A stretch of DNA of 64,000 bases from Phymatolithon calcareum. Lineage: Eukaryota > Rhodophyta > Florideophyceae > Hapalidiales. How positions within the stretch are numbered: position 1 is the first letter of the stretch; the number at the start of each line of letters is the position of its first letter. The DNA lies in NCBI GenBank assembly GCA_977006965.1, contig OZ345372.1:1302001-1366000 (forward strand). Reading direction: 5' to 3'. Positions 56,926 to 64,000 of this stretch are shown here, one piece after another. The position numbers and the translations under genes are program-made. Below the pieces are notes generated by a model, which worked only from the letters and a program-made list of their open reading frames with translations, did not search any database and was not told where the DNA came from.

Positions 56926-57367
56926 TGTTGTTGGAGGTTATGGAAGGGATGAAATGAAGAGAAAAGTTTGGTTGATGTGAAATGGTTGCTTGGATTTTAG
57001 TCGAGCCGGGTCTCGGAACCTGGCTATATAGAACTCAAAATCAGATCTAAAGTGGCTCCCACATGCTAGATCTAATTATGGGCCCTTAGTGGACGACGGA
57101 GACCCATTAACCCTAAACAAATCTATCATAGCACTATCATATTGTATGACACGTGTAATATACCAAAATGCATCATTTTTGATACTGAGTCAGGGAGTAT
57201 GATTATCATACTCCAATCATGTTCTGACACGTGTCATAGCCAAACTTACTATCTCATCATTTCGAATCATCTGTGCAAAATCGATGACACGTGTACACGT
57301 GTACCGAGATCACAACATTCTAATGAAGTGTTCTGTGAAAGATTACAAAGCAGATACACTTCCAACA
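56926..57367 (-). repeat. Type D LTR, 5' LTR of element K
   Basis: 442 bp, same ends as 51802-52243. CACGTG words, TATATAG and the ATGATTATCAT palindrome are present, so type D shares the type A signal layout. Its middle part differs from type A. Confidence 0.95.
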
Positions 57368-59552
57368 ATTCCGATTCATTGAACGTCACGTCCCTTGACA
57401 CAATCACTTTCCGCAAATCCGCATCCCACAGCTTATACCCTTTTGATGCCAACGAGTATCCCAGCATAACCGCCTCACGAGTACGACTGTCGAGTTTCTT
57501 CACTTTCTTCTTCGGAATCACGTACCAACACTTGGCGCCAAATACGCGCAAGTGTCCCAAATCTGGAGGGGCACCCATCCATATGTGATGGGGGGTCGTG
57601 TTCGAAGGAAGTCCTCGTGACGTAACTCGGTTGCGCACATACACAGCAGTTGCCAACGCTTCAGCCCAGAACTTCTTCTCGATGCCTCTGTGATGGAGCA
57701 TCGAGCGCACTAAGTTGAGAAGTGTGCGGTTCATGCGTTCAGCCACCCCATTTTGCTGTGGGGTGTAAGCGACTGTGAGCTGTTGATGGATGCCGTGTTC
57801 CGCAAGATATGCCTTGAACTCGTTTGAAAGGTACTCGCCTCCATTGTCTGTCCTAATTGCTTTGAGCTTTGGTGCTTTCGAGAAGTCCTGTATGTTCAAG
57901 TGCTTAAGCTTTCTACATGTATGGGTTTCAGCGTACTTGTGAAACTTCCGAAAACACTCAAAGCTGTCCGATTTCTTTCGCATGGTGAATACCGTGGTCC
58001 ACTTGGAGTGATCATCGATGAATGTGATGAAGTACTGTGATCCTCCAAGGGACGGAATGTCGATAGGACCAAGAACGTCTGAATGTACGAGATCGAGAAC
58101 AGCGGTGGAGCGAGAACTACTGGACTTTGGAATCGGAGCACGATGACCTTTGCCGGGAAGACAACCATTACATGGATGTGTGGACTGTGAGTTTGGAGCA
58201 ATCTTTACACCTTTCACCACCCCATGGTTTACCTTTCCGGTAATTCCAGTGTGGTCAACATGCGCAAGTCGTTCATGCCAGAGCTGTAGGCTCGCGAAAC
58301 AGGAAACTTCGTTAAGTTTATTTCCATCTGCAAGGTCTAGAGAGTAGAGACTTTTGCGTAGAGTACCTGTTGCGATCGTGTCATTATGAGCTTTAACATA
58401 GCAACGGCTGTTCTTGAACGTTATACCATATCCGTACTCATCCATTTTTGAGACAGACAATAGAGAGTATCCGAAGTCGGGTATGTGCATAACGTCCTTG
58501 AGCTTTCGTTTTAACGATTTGCCGTTAACGTTAAGCGTAATGATGACATCACCTTTTCCAGCGATTGTGGCCTGTGCTTTGGTTCCCATTTCGACGGTTG
58601 AAGACATTTTGGTGTATGAGCAGAAGATTGAACGATCGAACGTCATATGCGATGTACTACCAGAGTCAATGATCCATGACTTTGACTTCTCGGAAATATC
58701 AGAATCGCGCACCTTGACCATCAGGCATACAAAGTCGGAATCGGACATAACTCGAACATGTTCAGATTCATCGGTCAGGAATGCAGCTGGTTTCGTTTGC
58801 TTTCAATTCCGATTTTTGTATCCTTCAGGAGCAAGGTGTGGAACCTTGGTCCAACATTTCACACTTCTATGTCCAGATCGATGACAATGTTCACAGTAGT
58901 CACGAATTCGTTCTCCATCGCGTCTGGCAGTGAAAAGTGCAGCAGTCTCAGCTTTGACGGTTGATGCTTCGACACGCATTGACATGCGTTGCTCTTCCTG
59001 GAGTAGTCGACTCTTCACGAATTCAAGTGAGAATGATTCGTCTTCATTGCCGAGAGCATCAAGTGCACTTATCAAGCTGTCGTAGCGTTCGGGAAGTCCG
59101 TTCAATACAGCCATGGCCATTTCTTTATCGTCAATATCGACACCCATTGACTTGAGGGTGGATGCGAGTTGGCGAATGCGGTTCGTATAGGGCAGTATTT
59201 TCTCGTCCTCGAGCATAGTGGCAGTGTAGAGCTTGCGTCTAGCGGCCAGTTTGTTCAAAAGAGTGTGTCGTTCGAAGATATTGAGAATCGACGTCCACAT
59301 CTCTTTGGCCGTTTCGACATCCTACACATGCTCGAGATGTTCGTCTGAAAGCGAGAGACCGATAATAGCCTTTGCTTTATTGTCATTACGACGCCAGAGC
59401 TTGAAATCTTCGGAATCTCGTGCCGGTGGATCGTCCTCTATGAACTCGTCGAGTTCGCGGAATGATAGTACTAGCTGAATTTTCTGTTTCCAAGCATGGA
59501 AATTGGTCTCATTTAACTTTTCGACCTTCAGCGTTCCCTGGGAGTTGTCCAT
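57368..59552 (-). pseudogene. Copia element J: gag, protease and integrase part
   Basis: Continuation of J to the right of K, starting with the second ATTCC. Pol is open from 57368 up to about 58800 (integrase R-T-D-N-G-G-E-Y, protease D-S-G-S-T-S). Gag has a TGA at about 58802-58804 (the Gly codon of N-G-K in F) and a TAG at about 59323-59325 (H-V-stop-D-V). The gag start is ATG 59552. With K removed, only these two nonsense mutations disable an otherwise full-length element. Confidence 0.85.
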
Positions 59553-60118
59553 TTTGCGGAGTGGGGGTCTTCTATTCTTGTCGAAAATCCGTTTGGGGAG
59601 TCCACTGCGAGTCGACACAAGGTCAACTATCAAGGCAATCTATCCCTTATAAGAAATTCCTTCGAGTCGGAATGACCCGGTCCTTGATCGGGGGATGGCT
59701 CAATGGCCGTATACCTCTTGTGGCGTTTGGTACACCTGAACCTGCAGTCGGCAACACGCACTGCAAGACGCTTTGTGGTATCCTGAGGTGGGCCCGACAA
59801 GAAAACCGAAGGTAATCAAGCAAGGAGACACAACAGAAACCCTTGTGGTGTTTTGGTACACCTGAACCCGCAGCCGGCAACGCGCACTGCAAGACGCTAT
59901 AACACTTTCTGAACGGGCCTCACTCAAAGACCAGAGGTAATTGAGCAAGGAACCGAACAGGAAGCTCGTGAACAATGACAGACAAGTCCTCTGGAGCGGG
60001 CCTTGCGAGAAAACCAGAGGTAATCAAGCAAGGATGCGCAACCAGGAGAAGATCGGGGGCGAAGGATGAGCCCCGGAGACGACGATGATGATGAAGCGCG
60101 GTGGTGATCAAGCGCTGA

Positions 60119-60132
60119 CTGGGCCCATAACC
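60119..60132 (-). other. Primer-binding site of element J
   Basis: CTGGGCCCATAACC (complement of GGTTATGGGCCCAG), abutting the LTR. The leader with two copies of the 57-bp module lies to its left (59553-60118). Confidence 0.9.
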
Positions 60133-60575
60133 TGTTGTTGGAGGTTAGGGATAAGATTAGGAGATTGGAAAAGTTTGGTTGGTGAAGATTGGTGAAGGAG
60201 AAGTGGAGTTAGGTGAGAATGAGTTCCTTGGTTTATTCACTTGGCGGACCTCAGGTCAAGACTATATAGACCAGAGAACACAACCAGACTTGATCAAAAC
60301 CCTAACTGACGACGGAGACACACTAACCCTAAACAAATTTGTCATACTATCATATGACACGTGTAACATAAAAAATTAAGAATCATCTACTGAGTGAGGG
60401 GAGTATGATTATCACACTCTTATCATACTTTGACACGTGTCACTGCCAATCTTCTTGATTCAAAGTTCTGAGGCACTCTGACATTCGACTTGACACGTGT
60501 ACACGTGTACCGAGATCATACCTTGATATTGAAGTGTGTTTGCGACTAGAGCTCCAAGCAATCACACTTCCAACA
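60133..60575 (-). repeat. Type A LTR, 5' LTR of element J
   Basis: 443 bp, TGTTGTTGGAGGTTAGGG to CACTTCCAACA. The right flank is ATAGT; the left flank of the partner LTR is GTCAA, so J has no matching target duplication. Confidence 0.9.
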
Positions 60576-60662
60576 ATAGTACTAGCTGAATTTTCTGTTT
60601 CCAAGCATGGAAGTTGGTCTCGTTGAGATTTCGACCTTTAGTGTTCCGTGCGAGTTGTCCAT
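60576..60662 (-). pseudogene. Copia element M: first codons of gag
   Basis: Only the start of gag remains, from ATG 60662 (M-D-N-S-...) with small indels, up to the LTR of J. Leader (60663-61198) and LTR follow on the right. Confidence 0.7.
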
Positions 60663-61198
60663 TTTGCGGAGTGGGGTCTTATATTCTTGTCGAGAATCCG
60701 TTCGGTGAGTCCACTGCGAGTCAACCGAAGTTAACTATCGAGGCAATCTATCCCGTATAAGAAATTCCTTCCAGTCAATGTGACCCGGACCTTGATCGGG
60801 GGATGGCTCAATGGCCGTATACCTCTTGTGGCGTTTTGGTACACCTGAACCTGCAGTCGGCAACACGCACTGCAAGACCTGAGGTGGGCCCGACAAGAAA
60901 ACTGAAGGTAATCAAGCAAAGAGACACAACAGAAACCCTTGTGGTGTTTTGGTACACCTGAACCTGCAGCCGGCAACGCGCACTGCAAGACGCTATAACA
61001 CTTTCTGAACGGGCCTCACTCAACGACCAGAGGTAATTGAGCAAGGAACCGAACAGGAAACTCGTGAACAAAGACAGACAAGTCCCCTGGAGCGGGCCTT
61101 GCGAGAAAACCAGAGGCAATCAAGCAAGGATGCGCAAACAGGAGAAGATCGAGGGCGAAGGATTAGCCCCGGAGACGACGATGATGATGAAATGCTGA

Positions 61199-61212
61199 CT
61201 GGGCCCATAACC
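61199..61212 (-). other. Primer-binding site of element M
   Basis: CTGGGCCCATAACC, complement of the consensus primer site, abutting the LTR at 61213. Confidence 0.85.
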
Positions 61213-61654
61213 TGTTGTTGGAGGTTATAGATAAGATGAGGTGAATGAAAATGTTTGGTTGGAAAGAAATGGTTGACGAGAAGTTGGGTTGTGAGTGAAT
61301 GAGTTCCTAGGTTTAATGACTTGGCGAACCTCAGGTCAAGACTATATAGACCTGAGAACTCAACAAGACTTTATCAAAAACTCTAACTGACGACGGAGAC
61401 ACTCTAACCCTAAACAAATTTGTCATAATATCATATGACAGGTGTAACATGAAAAATCAAGAATCATCTACTGAGTGAAGAAAGTATGATTATCATACTC
61501 TTATAATACTCTGACACGTGTCACCGCCAATCTCCATGAATCCAAGCTCTGAGACATTTTGTCTTTCCTCTTGACACGCGTACACAGGTACCGAGATCAA
61601 ACCTTTATTTCGAAGTGTGATGCGACGCGAGCTCCAAACTTCACACTTTCATCA
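61213..61654 (-). repeat. Diverged type A LTR, 5' LTR of element M
   Basis: 442 bp, TGTTGTTGGAGGTTATAG to CACACTTTCATCA. The end is mutated (usual CTTCCAACA), and CACGTG words are partly lost (ACACGCGTACACAGG), so it is an older copy. Confidence 0.8.
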
Positions 61655-63137
61655 ATATCCTGGTCCACTTGGAGTGATCATCTATGAATGTGATGAAGTA
61701 CTGCGATCCTCCAAGTGACGGAATGTCGGTAGGACCTATGGCGTCAGAATGTACGAGATCGAAAACGGCTTCAGAACGAGTACTACTAGACTTTGGGATA
61801 GGAGCGCCATGACCTTTGCCGGCAAGACAGCCTTTGCATGGATGTTCTGTGATTAGATTGGGAGCTAGGTTCACACCTTTGACCACCCCATGACGTACCA
61901 TATCAGAGATACCGGAGCGATGGACATGAGCGAGACGTTCATGCCAAAGCTGGAGGCTAGCAAGACAGGAAACTTCGGTAACTTTATTGCCCTCTGCAAG
62001 ATCGAGTGAGTAGAGACTCTTACGAAGTGTTCCTGTAGCAACCGTGTCATCATGAGTTGTAACATAGCAACGACTGTTCTTGAACAAAATCCCATATCCA
62101 TACTCATCCATTTTGGATACCGATAGTAAAGAGTATCCAAAGTCCGGTATGTGCATAACATCCCTGAGTTTGCATTTCGACGGCTTCCGATTCACATTGA
62201 TCGTAATAATGGCATCACCCTTTCCAGCGATTGTGGCCTTAGCTTTCGTTCCCATTTCAACAGTAGACGACAGTTCGGTGTACGTGCAGAAGAGTGAGCG
62301 GTCAAACGTCATGTGGGATGTGCTTCCAGAGTCAATGATCCAGGACTTGGACTTCTCGGAAATGTCGGAATTGCGCACCTTGGCCATCAAGCATACAAAG
62401 TCGGAATCACACATGAAACGAACAGGTTCCGACTCATCAGTCAGAAATGCAGATGGTTTTGTTTGGTTTTCATTCCGACGTTTGTATCCTTCTGGAGCAA
62501 GGTGAGGGAATTCGGTCAAACACTTAACGCTCTTATGTCCGGATCGATGACAATGGTCCCAGAGATCTCGAATGCGTTCTCCATCGCGTCTGGCTGTGAG
62601 CAGTGCGGCAGTCTCAGCTTTCACGGTTGATGCTTCGACTCTCATAGACATACGCTGCTCCTCTTGCAAAAGTCTGCTCTTCACAAACTCGAGCGAGAAT
62701 GACTCATCCTCGTTGCCAAGAGCATCGAGTGCACTGATTAAGCTATCGTACCGTTCCGGAAGTCCGTTAAGCACAGCCATCGCCATTTCTTTGTCGTCGA
62801 TACCAACACCCATTGACTTGAGGGTGGATGCGAGCTGGCGAATACGGTTCGTATAAGAAAGTATTTTCTCGTCCTCGAGCATTGTGGCGGTATAGAACTT
62901 GCGGCGAACTGCCAGTTTGTTCAGTAGTGTATGTCGTTCAAAGATATTCAGAATCGACTGCCACATTTCCTTGGCCGTATTCACATCTTGCACATGCTCG
63001 AGATGTTCATCCGAGAGAGAAAGTTCGATAATAGCCTTTGCCTTGTTGTCACTTCGACGCTAGAGAGTGAAATCGTCCGAGTCCCGTGGTGGTGGATCGT
63101 CCTCAATGTGTTCATCAAGTTCGCGGAATGATAGTAC
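61655..63137 (-). pseudogene. Copia element N: gag-protease-integrase start
   Basis: Open on the minus strand from the integrase start (about 61655) to 62993, with GAG-pre-integrase C-K-G-C, protease D-S-G-S-T-S-H-M and a C-x2-C-x4-H-x4-C knuckle whose residues read D-H-C-H...H...C with the first Cys lost (L-W-D-H-C). A TAG at 63061-63063 replaces the Trp codon in L-W-R-R. Both ends are cut by LTRs (M at left, O at right). Confidence 0.8.
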
Positions 63138-63544
63138 TGTTGGCAACGTGACTGCTTGGATCTCTTGTCGCAGTACACATTATCCTATGTCATAAGTCTC
63201 TCACCATTTCTCATATGTTATGATAGAATCAATTCATTTTTTTATCTTTTCTGACAATGTAGCAGGTCAATCAATTTCTTGATTGATCTCGTCATTGTCA
63301 GTAATTCAATCATTTTTTTGATGGAATCAATCACATTCGACATTTCAATCTTTTAGTTGATTGATTCAATCACAGTTAGTAGTGCAATGAGCATCAGAAG
63401 TCTTATCATACCTCAATCTGAGGCCTATATAAGACCCGGATCTGAAGCCCCGACTCAATAAACCAAGGAACATCTCACAACCAACCCAACCATCTCAACC
63501 ATCTCAACGATCTCAACCATCAACAACTAAACCTCCATCCAACA
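63138..63544 (+). repeat. Type B LTR, 5' LTR of copia element O
   Basis: 407 bp, TGTTGGCAACGTGAC to CCATCCAACA. Same U3 words as 22754-23208 but only about three or four copies of the CATCTCAAC 9-mer (about 63485-63520), which accounts for much of its shorter length. Confidence 0.85.
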
Positions 63545-64000
63545 GGTTATGGGCCCAGATAACGCGTAATGAACCAGCGCTATCACCTTACCGAGGGGTC
63601 CTCCTTCCCTCTCGGTAATTCATTCTCAACCAATTTTCATCATCAAAAGGTTTAAAACCCTGTGGTAGCTGCGCCATCCATCAGCCACCCTAAAACTACT
63701 CTGCACAGAGTATAATCTTCGAAACAGTCTGACAACATCCGTGCTCTGCTACGTGGTGAAAGGGATATACGCTTGAGAAATCAAGTAGTCTTCCGATTAT
63801 CCACCTGGACGCATCTCGGCTCTCCAGAATTCTGTTGTGTGATTGGAAGGGAATCTGAAAGACTTGTTGGAGTACGGTTTACCGATTTGAAAGACAGTCT
63901 GCCACGCACAGCGCGTGATCAGTAAGCCCCGTACACTCATCTTCAAGGAAAAAGTCGCAATTATAGCCTCACGAAGTACTTGCTCGGTGGGGTGTGCCAA
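63545..64000 (+). mobile_element. Element O: primer site and leader, cut by the window end
   Basis: GGTTATGGGCCCAG at 63545-63558, then a leader nearly identical to 23223-23660 of element C (GATAACGCGTAAT, GAGGGGTCCTCCTTCCCTCTC, and onwards to GGTGTGCCAA). No gag reached before base 64000. Confidence 0.85.

Larger units (their letters stand above)
51802..57367 (-). mobile_element. Copia element K, nearly intact full-length LTR retrotransposon
   Basis: 5566 bp with paired LTRs, 5-bp target duplications, primer site, leader, gag, pol and polypurine tract (complement CTCCCCCTTGATCGAGG at 52244). It is inserted in the pol gene of element J in the same orientation. The single LTR difference makes it the youngest insertion that can be dated here. 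The only obvious lesion is a +1 frameshift between gag and pol in a six-base A run. Confidence 0.95.

Overview
The window looks like nuclear DNA of a gene-compact, intron-poor eukaryote. A marine red alga of the Chondrus/Florideophyceae kind is my best guess, because long uninterrupted genes sit beside dense nests of copia-type elements. That placement is an inference from style, not from a marker gene. The host genes are eukaryotic in type: a mitochondrial-type propionyl-CoA carboxylase alpha subunit and a Ser/Thr kinase with armadillo repeats. The mobile elements have eukaryotic half-tRNA-iMet primer sites.

Host part (about 1-14,950). From left to right it holds: a single-exon biotin-dependent carboxylase (PCCA-like, 1703-3949, +); a 4.5 kb gap with wrecked LINE-like remnants that share an (AATG)n tail; an armadillo-repeat protein kinase (8530-11667, +); a small NTF2-like protein (11972-12457, -); and a 660-residue protein with no clear eukaryotic family (12943-14925, +), whose C-terminal half reminds me of a bacterial TerD-like family.

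DNA-transposon belt (about 15,070-18,640). A hAT element (15077-16423) has a perfect 8-bp target duplication and a decayed transposase. A piggyBac-like element (17016-18636) has good inverted repeats and a gutted transposase.

Retrotransposon nest (about 19,858-64,000, roughly 69% of the window). Nearly all of it is Ty1/copia-type LTR retrotransposon in both orientations, nested, truncated and recombined. There are at least three LTR types (called A, B and D here) plus a different gag lineage (element E). Primer-binding sites read GGTTATGGGCCCAG right after the 5' LTR, the anticodon-region half-tRNA-iMet type known from Drosophila copia. The youngest copy is element K (51802-57367): its 442-bp LTRs differ at one position, it has a 5-bp ATTCC target duplication, and pol is open for 1042 codons. 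K sits inside J (49449-51801 + 57368-60575). A second hAT element (36770-37733, TSD CCGATGAT) sits inside the gag of element F. Most other copies carry nonsense or frameshift mutations.

Element names (A, B1, C-P) are mine. Coordinates of LTR ends come from reading the TG...CA ends, primer sites and polypurine tracts by eye. Degenerate junctions may be off by a few bases.
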